Shown here in pieces: positions 32,966 to 41,639 of a stretch of DNA of 64,000 nucleotides. Source of the DNA: Actinosynnema sp042752395 (GTDB taxonomy: Bacteria; Actinomycetota; Actinomycetes; Mycobacteriales; Pseudonocardiaceae). The notes under the pieces are model-generated. The model searched no databases. It saw only the letters and a program-made list of their open reading frames with translations, and was not told the DNA's origin. Location: positions 1 to 64,000 of the forward strand of contig NZ_JBHYXZ010000007.1 in the NCBI RefSeq assembly GCF_042752395.1, in the 5' to 3' direction. Made by a program: the position numbers and the translations under genes. Position 1 is the first letter of the stretch; every line of letters starts with the position of its first letter.

Positions 32966-34486
32966 ATGAACTGGTGGCGCGGTGCGGCCATCTACCAGGT
33001 GTACCCGCGCAGCTTCGCCGACGGCAACGGCGACGGGATCGGCGACCTGGCGGGACTGCGCCAGAAGTTGCCCTACCTCGCCGAGTTGGGTGTGGACGCG
33101 ATCTGGCTCAGCCCCTGGTACCCGTCGCCGCTGGCGGACGGCGGCTACGACGTCGCGGACTACCGCGACATCGAGCCGGTGTTCGGCACGCTCGTGGAGG
33201 CGGAGAAGCTGATCGGCGAGGCGCACGCGGTCGGCCTGCGGGTGATCATCGACATCGTGCCCAACCACTGCTCGGACCGGCACCCCTGGTTCCAGGAGGC
33301 GTTGCGGGGCGTGGGGCGGGACCGGTTCTGGTTCCACGAGGGCGACGAGCCGCCGAACGACTGGCGGTCCCGGTTCGGCGGGCCGGCGTGGAGCCAGGCC
33401 CCGGACGGCTCGTGGTACCTGCACCTCTACAGCCCCGAGCAGCCGGACCTGAACTGGACCAACCCCGAGGTGCGCGCGGAGTTCGAGTCGATCCTGCGGT
33501 TCTGGTTGGACCGGGGCGTGGACGGCTTCCGCATCGACGTGGCCGACGGCCTGGTCAAGGACTTCTCCAAGCCCGACGCCGAGCTGCCCTACTCCGACCA
33601 GGACGGCGTGCACGAGATCTACCGGTCCTGGCGGCGGGTGCTCGACGAGTACCCGGACGAGCGGGTGTTCGTCGGGGAGATGTGGCTGCCCGACCCGGAG
33701 CGGTTCGCCCGCTACCTGCGCCCGGACGAGCTGCACTCGGCGTTCAACTTCGACTTCCTGTGCTGCCCGTGGGAGCCCGGCGAGCTGCGGCGGGTCATCG
33801 ACGCCACGCTGGCCGCGCACGCGCCGGTCGGCGCGCCGCCCACGTGGGTGCTGTCCAACCACGACGTGACGCGGCACGTGTCGCGGATGGGGCGGGAGGA
33901 CACGTCGTTCGACTTCGGCCGGCGGCAGCACCTGACCCCGACGGACCTGGAGCTGGGCACGAAGCGGGCGCGTGCGGCGATCATGCTGACCACGTCGCTG
34001 CCCGGCTGCGTGTACGTCTACCAGGGGGAGGAGCTGGGGCTGGAGGAGGTGGACGACCTGCCCGACGAGCTGCGGGAGGACCCGGTGTGGGTGCGGTCCG
34101 GGCACACCGACCGCGGTCGGGACGGGTGCCGGGTGCCGATCCCGTGGGGCGACGACGGGCCGTCGTGGCTGCCGCGGCCGGCGCACTGGCGGTCGTTGTC
34201 GGTGGCCGCGCAGTCCGGCGACCCCGACTCGATGCTGGCGCACTACCGCGCCGTGCTGGCGTTGCGGCGGGCGGAGCCGTCGTTGGGCGACGGTCCGATG
34301 GAGTGGCTGGACCTGGGGCCCGACGTGGTGGCGTTCCGCCGCGGCGACGACTTCGCGTGCGTGCTCAACCTGTCCGCGGCGCCGGTCGCCCTGCCCCCGC
34401 ACGACGCCGTGCTGCTGACCAGCGGGCCGCTCGTGGACGGCGCCGTGCCGACGGACACCGCCGCCTGGATCAGGCCGGCCCGGTAG
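32966..34486 (+). CDS. GH13 alpha-glucosidase / oligo-glucosidase
   Basis: 506 residues of an alpha-amylase barrel, with no signal peptide, hence cytoplasmic. Catalytic nucleophile Asp191 (FRIDVADG), acid/base Glu238 (VFVGEMW) and Asp300 (SNHD) are in the expected GH13 motifs. It probably cleaves the imported oligosaccharide to glucose, as alpha-1,4- or alpha-1,6-glucosidases of subfamilies 17, 23 or 30 do. GAGGGAGGA precedes ATG 32966. The 3' end overlaps the convergent MarR gene by 17 nt. Confidence 0.93.
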   Translation: MNWWRGAAIYQVYPRSFADGNGDGIGDLAGLRQKLPYLAELGVDAIWLSPWYPSPLADGGYDVADYRDIEPVFGTLVEAEKLIGEAHAVGLRVIIDIVPNHCSDRHPWFQEALRGVGRDRFWFHEGDEPPNDWRSRFGGPAWSQAPDGSWYLHLYSPEQPDLNWTNPEVRAEFESILRFWLDRGVDGFRIDVADGLVKDFSKPDAELPYSDQDGVHEIYRSWRRVLDEYPDERVFVGEMWLPDPERFARYLRPDELHSAFNFDFLCCPWEPGELRRVIDATLAAHAPVGAPPTWVLSNHDVTRHVSRMGREDTSFDFGRRQHLTPTDLELGTKRARAAIMLTTSLPGCVYVYQGEELGLEEVDDLPDELREDPVWVRSGHTDRGRDGCRVPIPWGDDGPSWLPRPAHWRSLSVAAQSGDPDSMLAHYRAVLALRRAEPSLGDGPMEWLDLGPDVVAFRRGDDFACVLNLSAAPVALPPHDAVLLTSGPLVDGAVPTDTAAWIRPAR

Positions 34487-34967
34487 CGGGCCGGTTCGCC
34501 CGGGCCGCCAGGTTGCACTCCAGCAGGCCGAGCACCCTCAGGGTCTCGGCCTGCTGGTCGTCGTCCAGGTTCCCGAGCGTGGCCTCTTCGAGCTGTTCCC
34601 ACATGCGCTCCACCTCGCGGCGCAGCGCGTGACCCGCGGCGGTCGGTTCGACCAGCACCGCGCGGCCGTCGGTCGGGTCGGGGGCGCGGCGCACGAAGCC
34701 CGCGCGTTCCAGGCGCTGCACCGTGCGGGTCATGGTGGGGGAGTCGGAGCCGAGCACGCCGCACAGGTCGGCCTGCCGCTGCGCGCCGTGGTCCCACAGG
34801 TGCATCATCACCATCTCCTGGCCGGGGTGCAGACCTGCCTGCCTGAGCAGCTGACCGGCGAGGAGGCGGTGCAGGCGGGCGACGCGGAAGATCGCGTGGC
34901 TGACCGGTCCGCGGCCGACAACCCCCGAGGCCGCCGGTGACGTGCTGTTTTCGCGTGTCCCGGCCAT
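34470..34967 (-). CDS. MarR family transcriptional regulator
   Basis: 165 residues with a winged-helix core: MMHLWDHGAQRQADLCGVLGSDSPTMTRTVQRLERAGFVRR and the wing DPTDGRAVLVEPTAAG. MarR proteins usually repress a neighbouring gene and are released by small phenolic or electrophilic ligands. The divergent Old Yellow Enzyme is the likely target. ATG 34967 is preceded by TAGAAT at the leaderless spacing. Confidence 0.92.
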   Translation of the reverse strand: MAGTRENSTSPAASGVVGRGPVSHAIFRVARLHRLLAGQLLRQAGLHPGQEMVMMHLWDHGAQRQADLCGVLGSDSPTMTRTVQRLERAGFVRRAPDPTDGRAVLVEPTAAGHALRREVERMWEQLEEATLGNLDDDQQAETLRVLGLLECNLAARANRPATGPA

Positions 34968-34973
34968 GTGTCG

Positions 34974-34979
34974 ATTCTA
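34974..34979 (-). promoter_or_regulatory. -10 box TAGAAT, leaderless start for MarR gene
   Basis: TAGAAT on the minus strand, 6 nt, then ATG 34967; near-perfect -10 consensus. Confidence 0.6.
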
Positions 34980-35025
34980 GTGCGCCGGCGGGGTGAGGGT
35001 GGTCACAACGACTATGGGGAATCAT

Positions 35026-35048
35026 CCGAGTTCGGATTGCTGTTCGGA
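35026..35048. promoter_or_regulatory. putative MarR operator upstream of the OYE gene
   Basis: TCCGA-N13-TCGGA inverted repeat, with the direct repeat GTTCGGA inside it, lying 30-52 nt before the Old Yellow Enzyme start. It overlaps a possible -35/-10 pair (TTCGGA, TAAACA). Confidence 0.4.
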
Positions 35049-35077
35049 CAGCTAAACAGGGCACTCTGGAGGAAGCC

Positions 35078-36139
35078 ATGAGCAGCGCGTTCGAGCCGTT
35101 GGACCTCGCCGGCACCAAGTTGGCCAACCGGATCGTGATGGCGCCGATGACCCGCAGCCGGGCGTACGGGACCGTGCCGACGCCGGTGATGGCGGAGTAC
35201 TACGCGCAGCGGGCGAGCGCCGGGTTGATCATCACCGAGGGCATCCAGCCGTCCGTGGTCGGTCAGGGGTACCCGGACACCCCCGGGCTGCACAGCGCCG
35301 AGCAGGTCGAGGGCTGGCGCGGCGTCACGGAGGCGGTGCACGCGGCGGGCGGGCGGATCTTCGCGCAGCTCATGCACGGCGGCCGGATCGGCCACCCGGA
35401 CGTGCTGCCGGGCGACCTGCACCCCGTGGGCGTGTCCGCGGTGCGCGCGGCCGGGCAGCTGTTCACGGGCAAGGGGATGAAGGACTACGTCACGCCGCGC
35501 GTGCTCACGGACGACGAGGTCGTGGCCACCATCGCCGACTACGCCACCGCCGCCCGCAACGCGGTCGAGGCCGGGTTCGACGGGGTCGAGCTGCACGGAG
35601 CGAACGGCTACCTGCCGCACCAGTTCCTGGCCGACAACACCAATTTGCGCGACGACCGGTGGGGCGGCTCGATCGAGAACCGCATCCGGTTCGTGGTCGA
35701 GGCGCTCCGCGCGATGTCGGACGCGATCGGCGCGCACCGCGTCGGCCTGCGGATCTCCCCGGCCGGTCGGTACAACGACATCGCCGAGGAGACGCACGAC
35801 GAGCTGTACCCGGCGCTGGTCGACGCCATCGACCCGATCGGGTTGGCGTACCTGCACATCGGCGAGCAGGGGGAGCGGGCGCTGACCGCGGAGCTGCGCA
35901 AGCGCTTCTCCGGCGTGCTGATCCTGAACCCGTTGACGCCGGAGGGTTCGACCGGTCCGGAGCACCTGGCGCTGGTGGACGACGGCACCGCGGACGCGGT
36001 GAGCTTCGGCGCGCTGTTCCTGGCCAACCCGGACCTGCCCGCCCGCCTGGCGAACGGCGGCCCGTTCAACACGCCCGACCCGTCGTCGTTCTACGGCGGT
36101 GACGAGAAGGGCTACATCGACTACCCGGCCCTGACCTGA
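35078..36139 (+). CDS. Old Yellow Enzyme, alkene reductase (NemA-like)
   Basis: 353 residues of an FMN TIM barrel. It has NRIVMAPMTRSRA at the start, the catalytic-pocket motif VELHGANGYLPHQFLADNTNLRDDRWGGS, and a C-terminal LILNPLTPEG / SFGALFLANPDLPARL. Enzymes of this group reduce alpha,beta-unsaturated carbonyls, nitroesters and maleimides with NAD(P)H. GGAGGAAG precedes ATG 35078. Divergent from MarR, which suggests a reactive-electrophile response module. Confidence 0.94.
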   Translation: MSSAFEPLDLAGTKLANRIVMAPMTRSRAYGTVPTPVMAEYYAQRASAGLIITEGIQPSVVGQGYPDTPGLHSAEQVEGWRGVTEAVHAAGGRIFAQLMHGGRIGHPDVLPGDLHPVGVSAVRAAGQLFTGKGMKDYVTPRVLTDDEVVATIADYATAARNAVEAGFDGVELHGANGYLPHQFLADNTNLRDDRWGGSIENRIRFVVEALRAMSDAIGAHRVGLRISPAGRYNDIAEETHDELYPALVDAIDPIGLAYLHIGEQGERALTAELRKRFSGVLILNPLTPEGSTGPEHLALVDDGTADAVSFGALFLANPDLPARLANGGPFNTPDPSSFYGGDEKGYIDYPALT

Positions 36140-36380
36140 GCGTTGAACTCGGGGTACCGGAGCGTTCGACACACGCGACCCGAACGTACGACTCTCGCGC
36201 GAGTCCTACGTTCGGGTCGCGTGTGTCCTACGTCCAGGACACCCGAGTTGAACGTTCGGAACACGGCGACCGGCGATGGCCCGTGACGTGAACGTTGAAC
36301 TCGGGTGTTCCGAACGTAGGACACACGCGTTCCGAACGTAGGACTCGCGCGTTGTGGAGGGAGGCACGCGGGAACGGGCG
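36140..36380. repeat. palindromic intergenic repeat cluster
   Basis: Immediately after the OYE stop the sequence is built of recurring pieces: GTTGAACTCGGG (36142 and 36294), its inverse CCCGAGTTGAAC (36242), and CCGAACGTAGGAC (36310 and 36331). A near-perfect 58-bp hairpin (36169-36226) is at the centre. Base use is lower in GC than the flanks. It looks like a dispersed intergenic repeat rather than a gene. Confidence 0.75.
36169..36226. terminator. 58-bp perfect-type hairpin
   Basis: Two 26-nt arms with one mismatch (36169-36194 and 36201-36226) enclose a 6-nt loop. There is no U tract. It can fold from either strand and may end OYE transcription or act as a repeat-element core. Confidence 0.7.
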
Positions 36381-36558
36381 GTGGGGTGGGGGGATTCGGG
36401 CACGGATCCGGGGCGGTGTGCGCGTTCGGTCAGGGGAAGCGGGCGGAATCCGGGCATCGCCGACCGGGCTGTGGCGCTGGCCACACGAATTCGCCGGTGT
36501 TAAACCTGTTGCGCGGCCCGAACGGGCAGCGGCGGTCCGAGCGGGCACGGGAGGCGGC
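36381..36558. other. upstream region of deoR-type gene
   Basis: No gene is supported. GGGAGG (36549-36554) is the ribosome site of the next gene. A TTAAAC (36499-36504) could belong to its promoter, but no convincing -35 partner is visible. Confidence 0.4.
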
Positions 36559-37320
36559 ATGCGGGCGGACGAGCGCAAGCGTCGCATCCTGGCCCGCGCC
36601 CGCGCGGACGGCCGGGTCGACGTGGCCGAGATCGCGGCCGAGCTGGAGGTCGCGCCCGAGACCGTGCGCCGCGACCTGCGCGTGCTGGACGAGCACGGCC
36701 TGGTCCGCCGCACGCACGGCGGCGCGTTCCCGGTGGAGAGCGCCGGGTACGAGACCGGGCTGAAGTTCCGCTCCGCGTCCAGGGTGCCGGAGAAGCGGCG
36801 GATCGCCCGAGCCGCCGCCGACCGGCTCGGCGACGCCGAGACCGTGTTCGTCGACGAGGGCTACACGCCCCAGCTCGTGGCCGAGGCGCTGCCCACCGGC
36901 CGGCCGTTGACGGTGATCACCGCCTCGCTGCCGACCGCCGCCGCGCTGTCGGAGGTCCCGTCCACGACCGTGCTGCTCCTCGGCGGCCGGGTGCGGGGCC
37001 GCACGCTCGCCACGGTGGACCACTGGGCCACCCGCATGCTCGCCGAGATGGTGATCGACCTGGCCTACATCGGGGCGAACGGCATCTCCCGCGAGCACGG
37101 CCTCACCACGCCCGACCCGGCGGTCGGCGCGGTGAAGGCGCAGGCCATGGCCTCCTCACGCCGCCGCGTCTTCGTCGGCGTGCACACGAAGTTCGGCGTG
37201 GCGAGCTTCCACCGGTTCGGCGGCGTCGCCGACCTGGAGGCGGTCGTCACGGACTCCGTGCTGCCCGCGGGCGAGGCCCACCGCTACGCCCTGCTCGGAC
37301 CGAAGGTCATCCGGGCCTGA
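36559..37320 (+). CDS. DeoR/GlpR family sugar-operon regulator
   Basis: 253 residues. The N-terminal HTH is ERKRRILARARADGRVDVAEIAAELEVAPETVRRDLRVLDEHGLVRRTHGG, the DeoR signature. The C-terminal sugar-phosphate sensor has VFVDEGYTPQ, LGGRVRGRT and IGANGISREHGLTT. It is followed by a polyol-type ABC importer and dehydrogenase, so it likely represses them and senses a phosphorylated sugar or polyol. ATG 36559 follows GGGAGG. Confidence 0.92.
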   Translation: MRADERKRRILARARADGRVDVAEIAAELEVAPETVRRDLRVLDEHGLVRRTHGGAFPVESAGYETGLKFRSASRVPEKRRIARAAADRLGDAETVFVDEGYTPQLVAEALPTGRPLTVITASLPTAAALSEVPSTTVLLLGGRVRGRTLATVDHWATRMLAEMVIDLAYIGANGISREHGLTTPDPAVGAVKAQAMASSRRRVFVGVHTKFGVASFHRFGGVADLEAVVTDSVLPAGEAHRYALLGPKVIRA

Positions 37321-37337
37321 CCGCACCACCCACCGGA

Positions 37338-37359
37338 GACCCCCGACGCACCGGGGGTC
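37338..37359 (+). terminator. hairpin between deoR gene and transporter operon
   Basis: GACCCCCG (37338-37345) and CGGGGGTC (37352-37359) form an 8-bp stem with a 6-nt loop and no U tract. It may end deoR transcription or attenuate the operon. Confidence 0.5.
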
Positions 37360-37389
37360 CGGTTCCGCTCGCCCGAAGGAAGGCAGACG

Positions 37390-38733
37390 ATGAAGTCATT
37401 CCGGTATGGCGGCCTGTTGGCCGCGGTGCTCCTGGCGACGACCGCGTGCGCCGGCGCGGGCGGCGGGGGCGGCGGCGGTGAGAACTCGATCAACGTCCTG
37501 ATGGTGAACAACCCGCAGATGCAGGACCTGCGGGAGCTGACCGCCGAGCACTTCACCAAGGACACCGGCATCACGGTCAACTTCACCGTGCTGCCCGAGA
37601 ACGACGTCCGCGACAAGATCAGCCAGGACTTCTCCAGCCAGGCGGGCCAGTACGACGTGGCCACGATCAGCAACTACGAGACCCCGATCTACGCCGCGAA
37701 CGGCTGGCTCACACCGCTGGACGACCACGTCGCCGCGGACCCGGGCTTCGACCAGGACGACATCCTCGACCCGATCCGGCAGTCCCTGACCGCCGCCGAC
37801 GGCAAGGTGTACGCCCAGCCGTTCTACGGCGAGTCGTCGTTCCTCATGTACCGCAAGGACGTGCTGGACGCGAAGGGCCTCACCATGCCCGAGCGGCCGA
37901 CGTGGCAGCAGGTCGCCGACATCGCCGCCCGGGTCGACGGCGCGCAGCCCGGCATGAAGGGCATCTGCCTGCGCGGCCAACCCGGCTGGGGCCAGCTCAT
38001 CGCCCCGCTGACGACCGTGGTCAACACCTTCGGCGGTACGTGGTTCACCGCCGACTGGCAGGCCCGGCTCAACGCGCCGGAGTTCAAGGAGGCCACCAAG
38101 TTCTACGTGGACCTGGTCCGCGCGCACGGCGAGGCGGGCGCGCCGCAGGCCGGGTTCGCCGAGTGCCTCAACAACATGACCCAGGGCAAGGTCGCCCTGT
38201 GGTACGACGCCACGGTCGCCGCGGGCCTGCTGGAGGCCGACGACTCGCCGGTGAAGGGCAAGCTGGGCTTCGCCCAGGCCCCCGTCGTGAAGACCGAGAG
38301 CTCCGCGTGGCTCTACACCTGGGCGTTCGGCATCCAGAAGGCCAGCACGAAGGCCCACAACGCCTGGAAGTTCGTGTCCTGGGCGTCCGGCAAGGGGTAC
38401 GAGGAGCTGGTCGGCAAGACCCTCGGCTGGTCCAGGCTCCCCGACGGCAAGCGGAAGTCCACCTACCAGCGGCCCGAGTACCTGGCGGCCGGCGGCACGT
38501 TCGCCAAGCAGGCGGAGGCCGCCATCGCGAGCGCCAGGCCCACCGACCCCGGCGTGCAGGAACGGCCCGCGAGCGGGATCCAGTTCGTCGGCATCCCCGA
38601 GTTCACCGACCTCGGCACGCAGGTGTCGCAGCAGATCAGCGCCGCCATCGCCGGCTCCACCACGGTGGACGCCGCGCTCGACGCGAGCCAGGCGCTGGCC
38701 GAGGTCGTCGCCGCGAAGCACCGGGGGAAGTGA
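37390..38733 (+). CDS. polyol/sugar ABC substrate-binding lipoprotein
   Basis: 447 residues. The signal is LLAAVLLATTAC (lipobox TTAC), followed by a glycine run and a binding-protein fold with VYAQPFYGESSFLMYRKDVLD and the C-terminal domain SSAWLYTWAFGIQKAS. It resembles SmoE/MtlE-type mannitol/sorbitol binding proteins. With the zinc dehydrogenase at the end of the operon, a polyol is the likely ligand. GAAGGAAGG precedes ATG 37390. Confidence 0.9.
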   Translation: MKSFRYGGLLAAVLLATTACAGAGGGGGGGENSINVLMVNNPQMQDLRELTAEHFTKDTGITVNFTVLPENDVRDKISQDFSSQAGQYDVATISNYETPIYAANGWLTPLDDHVAADPGFDQDDILDPIRQSLTAADGKVYAQPFYGESSFLMYRKDVLDAKGLTMPERPTWQQVADIAARVDGAQPGMKGICLRGQPGWGQLIAPLTTVVNTFGGTWFTADWQARLNAPEFKEATKFYVDLVRAHGEAGAPQAGFAECLNNMTQGKVALWYDATVAAGLLEADDSPVKGKLGFAQAPVVKTESSAWLYTWAFGIQKASTKAHNAWKFVSWASGKGYEELVGKTLGWSRLPDGKRKSTYQRPEYLAAGGTFAKQAEAAIASARPTDPGVQERPASGIQFVGIPEFTDLGTQVSQQISAAIAGSTTVDAALDASQALAEVVAAKHRGK

Positions 38734-38768
38734 TGGCGAACCCGACCCCGATCGGCAGGCTCCGGTGA
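38733..38768 (+). CDS. 11-codon bridging mini-ORF
   Basis: ATG 38733 overlaps the binding-protein stop (TGATG), preceded by GGGGGAAG. It encodes MANPTPIGRLR and ends TGA 38766-38768, which overlaps the permease GTG 38765. It may be a translational-coupling leader for the permease, or the relic of a longer permease N-terminus after a frame change. No peptide function is claimed. Confidence 0.4.
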   Translation: MANPTPIGRLR

Positions 38769-39715
38769 CCGCCGTGCGGGAGGCGGCGCACGCCGCGCCG
38801 ACGCCGCCCCCGGCCCGGCCGCCGGCGACCCTGGCGGCGGCCGCCCGCTGGGCACGGCGCGCCCCGCTCCTGCCCGCCCTCGTCTTCACGATCGTGGTGA
38901 CCCAGCTGCCCTTCGTCGCCACCCTGGTGATCTCGCTGATGCGGTGGAACTCGCTCGACCCCGCCAACCGGGGGTTCGCGGGCGTCGACAACTACACCGC
39001 CGTGTTCACCGACCCCGACCTGCGTGCGGCGATCGGCACGACGGTGGTGCTCACCGCCACCGTGGTGCTGGTCAGCCTGGCCCTCGGACTGGTGCTCGCG
39101 CTGCTGCTGGACCGCCGCTTCCCCGGGCGCGGCCTCGTGCGCACGATGCTCATCGCGCCGTTCCTGGTCGTGCCGGTCGCGGCCGCGCTGCTGTGGAAGC
39201 ACGCGCTCTACAACCCGGAGTACGGCCTGCTCAACGGCGTGCTGACGTGGCTGTTCGGCGCGGACGCGCCGCAGCCGGAGTGGATCGGCGGCATGCCGCT
39301 GGTCGCGGTCGAGGTGGCGCTGGTGTGGCAGTGGACGCCGTTCATGATGCTGATCCTGCTGGCCGGTCTCCAGAGCCGCCCGCAGGACGCGGTCGAGGCC
39401 GCGCGCATCGACGGGGCGACGCCGTGGCAGGTGTTCCGCCACCTCACCCTGCCGCACCTGCGGCCGTACCTGGAGCTGGGCGCGCTGCTCGGCTCGATCT
39501 ACATCGTGCAGAACTTCGACGCCGTCTTCACCATCACCTCCGGCGGCCTGGGCACGGCCAACCTGCCGTACACCATCTACCAGACCTTCTACCAGGCGCA
39601 CGACTACGGCCAGGCGTCCGCCGCGGGCGTGGTCGTGGTGGTCGGCTCCATCGTCATCGCCACGTTCGCGTTGCGCGTGGTGTCGTCGCTGCTGCGCGAG
39701 GAGGTGCGGGCATGA
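38765..39715 (+). CDS. polyol/sugar ABC transporter permease, SmoF-like
   Basis: 316 residues. An extended Ala/Pro-rich cytoplasmic N-terminus is followed by six membrane helices and the EAA motif VEAARIDGATPWQVFRHLTLP. GTG 38765 lies in the GTGA that ends the 11-codon mini-ORF; an internal start nearer ARWARRAPLL cannot be excluded. The stop overlaps the next ATG. Confidence 0.9.
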   Translation: MTAVREAAHAAPTPPPARPPATLAAAARWARRAPLLPALVFTIVVTQLPFVATLVISLMRWNSLDPANRGFAGVDNYTAVFTDPDLRAAIGTTVVLTATVVLVSLALGLVLALLLDRRFPGRGLVRTMLIAPFLVVPVAAALLWKHALYNPEYGLLNGVLTWLFGADAPQPEWIGGMPLVAVEVALVWQWTPFMMLILLAGLQSRPQDAVEAARIDGATPWQVFRHLTLPHLRPYLELGALLGSIYIVQNFDAVFTITSGGLGTANLPYTIYQTFYQAHDYGQASAAGVVVVVGSIVIATFALRVVSSLLREEVRA

Positions 39716-40512
39716 GCCGGCTCCTGGGCCTGGCCGCGTGGGCGGCGGGCCTGCTGTTCTTCGCGCCGGTGGCGTGGATGGCGCTCACCTCGCTGCACCG
39801 CGAGACCGACGCGGCGACCAACCCGCCGTCGCTCGCCGCGCCGATCACGTTCGACGGCTACGCCGAGTTCTTCGACTCCGACCCGTGGCCGTCGCTGATC
39901 AACTCGTTGAGCGCGTCGGTCGGCTCGACGGCGCTCGTGCTGCTGCTGGCGATCCCGGCGGCCTACGCGCTGTCGATCAAGAAGGTCGAGAAGTGGTCGG
40001 ACGTGCTGTTCTTCTTCCTGTCCACCAAGATGCTGCCCGTCGTGGCCGGGCTGCTGCCGGTCTACCTGGTCGCCCAGCACACCGGCATGCTCGACAACAT
40101 CTCGTTCCTGGTCGTGCTCTACACGTCGATGAACCTGCCGATCGCGGTGTGGCTGATGCGCTCGTTCCTCGCCGAGGTGCCGGGCGAGATCCTGGAGGCC
40201 GCCGCGCTCGACGGCGCGGGCCTGGTCACCACGCTGCGCCGGGTCGTCGCGCCGGTCGCCATGCCGGGCATCGCCGCGACGTCGTTGATCTGCTTCATCT
40301 TCAGCTGGAACGAGCTGCTGTTCGCCCGCGTGCTGACCGGCGTGGTCGCGGGCACCGCGCCGGTCTACCTCACGGGGTTCGTCACCAGCCAGGGGTTGTT
40401 CCTGGCCAAGCTGTGCGCCGCCGCCGTGGTCGTGTCGCTGCCGGTGCTCGTCGCCGGGTTCGCCGCCCAGGACAAGCTGGTCCAGGGCCTGTCGCTGGGA
40501 GCCGTGAAGTGA
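39712..40512 (+). CDS. polyol/sugar ABC transporter permease, SmoG-like
   Basis: 266 residues with six helices and EAA motif LEAAALDGAGLVTTLRRVVAP. ATG 39712 overlaps the preceding stop (ATGA), and its own stop overlaps the dehydrogenase GTG. The operon has no ATPase gene. Confidence 0.9.
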   Translation: MSRLLGLAAWAAGLLFFAPVAWMALTSLHRETDAATNPPSLAAPITFDGYAEFFDSDPWPSLINSLSASVGSTALVLLLAIPAAYALSIKKVEKWSDVLFFFLSTKMLPVVAGLLPVYLVAQHTGMLDNISFLVVLYTSMNLPIAVWLMRSFLAEVPGEILEAAALDGAGLVTTLRRVVAPVAMPGIAATSLICFIFSWNELLFARVLTGVVAGTAPVYLTGFVTSQGLFLAKLCAAAVVVSLPVLVAGFAAQDKLVQGLSLGAVK

Positions 40513-41498
40513 GAGCAGCCGTCATCACCGGGGTCGGCGCGGTCGAGGTCGCCGAGGTGCCGGACCCGACGCCCAGCCCGCGCCAGGTCGTCGTGGACGT
40601 CGCGGCGTGCGGGCTGTGCGGCACGGACCTGCACATCCTGCAGGGCGAGTTCGCGCCCGCGCTGCCGGTCGTGCCCGGCCACGAGTTCGCGGGCGTGGTC
40701 GTGGAGGTCGGTTCGGCGGTGACGGAGGTGGCCGTCGGCGACCGGGTCGCGGTGGACCCCTCGCTGTACTGCCACGAGTGCCGGATGTGCCGGTCCGGGC
40801 GGGGCAACCTGTGCGAGCGGTGGGCCGCGATCGGCGTCACGACCGGCGGCGGCGCGGCCGAGTACGCGGTCGCGCCGGTGGCGAACTGCGTGCGGCTGCC
40901 CGACCACGTGCGCACCGAGGACGCGGCGCTGATCGAGCCCCTGTCGTGCGCGGTGCGCGGTTACGACGTGCTGCGCTCGCGGCTGGCCGACCGGGTGCTG
41001 ATCTACGGCTCCGGCACGATGGGGCTGATGATGCTGCAGCTCGGCAAGCTGACCGGCGCGTCGTCCATCGAGGTGGTCGACCTGAACCCGGAGCGGCTGG
41101 CCACGGCCGAGCGGCTGGGCGTCACGGCCACCGCGGCGTCGCCCGACGAGCTGGACCGGCCCGAAGGGTGGGACGTCGTCATCGACGCCACCGGCAACGA
41201 GAAGGCGATCCAGGACGGGCTGGGACGCGTCGCCAAGGGCGGGACGTTCCTGCAGTTCGGCGTCGCCGACTACGCGGCGCGCGTGACCATCGACCCGTAC
41301 CGCATCTACAACCAGGAGATCACCATCACCGGGTCGATGGCGGTGCTGCACTCGTTCGAACGGGCGGCCGACCTGTTCGCGGCGGGCGTGCTGGACCCGG
41401 AGGTGTTCATCAGCGACCGGCTGCCGCTGACCGACTACGCGGCCGCGTTGGCGCGGTTCCGGCAGGGGCAGGGGCGCAAGATCCAGGTGCTGCCGTAG
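40509..41498 (+). CDS. zinc-dependent alcohol/polyol dehydrogenase
   Basis: 329 residues of the medium-chain dehydrogenase family. Catalytic zinc ligands are in CGLCGTDLH and GHEFAGV; the structural-zinc cysteines are in CHECRMCRSGRGNLC. The Rossmann motif is IYGSGTMGLMML, with VVDLNPERL beyond it. It likely oxidises the imported polyol (arabinitol, sorbitol or mannitol) to its ketose. GTG 40509 overlaps the permease stop (GTGA). Confidence 0.92.
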   Translation: MRAAVITGVGAVEVAEVPDPTPSPRQVVVDVAACGLCGTDLHILQGEFAPALPVVPGHEFAGVVVEVGSAVTEVAVGDRVAVDPSLYCHECRMCRSGRGNLCERWAAIGVTTGGGAAEYAVAPVANCVRLPDHVRTEDAALIEPLSCAVRGYDVLRSRLADRVLIYGSGTMGLMMLQLGKLTGASSIEVVDLNPERLATAERLGVTATAASPDELDRPEGWDVVIDATGNEKAIQDGLGRVAKGGTFLQFGVADYAARVTIDPYRIYNQEITITGSMAVLHSFERAADLFAAGVLDPEVFISDRLPLTDYAAALARFRQGQGRKIQVLP

Positions 41499-41521
41499 GA
41501 CACGGACACGGAAACGGACAC
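41498..41521. repeat. hexamer repeat (GGACAC)4, one unit GGAAAC
   Basis: Four tandem hexamers begin at the last base of the dehydrogenase stop codon and lead into GC-only sequence with a C10-11 run (to 41556). Likely polymorphic and hard to sequence. Confidence 0.85.
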
Positions 41522-41639
41522 GGCGCGGGCCCCCGCCCCCCCCCCGGCCCCGGGGGCACTGTCTCGTCCGGCCGTGCAACGTGCGCGCCACCCCAGGGCG
41601 TTCAAGCCAGTGATCGACCGATTACCGGGAGGAACGTCC

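Noticed and set aside
36142..36345. CRISPR-like repeat at 36140-36380
   Set aside because: The repeats are mixed-orientation palindromic pieces without regular spacers, so not a CRISPR array. No CRISPR array or cas gene was seen elsewhere.
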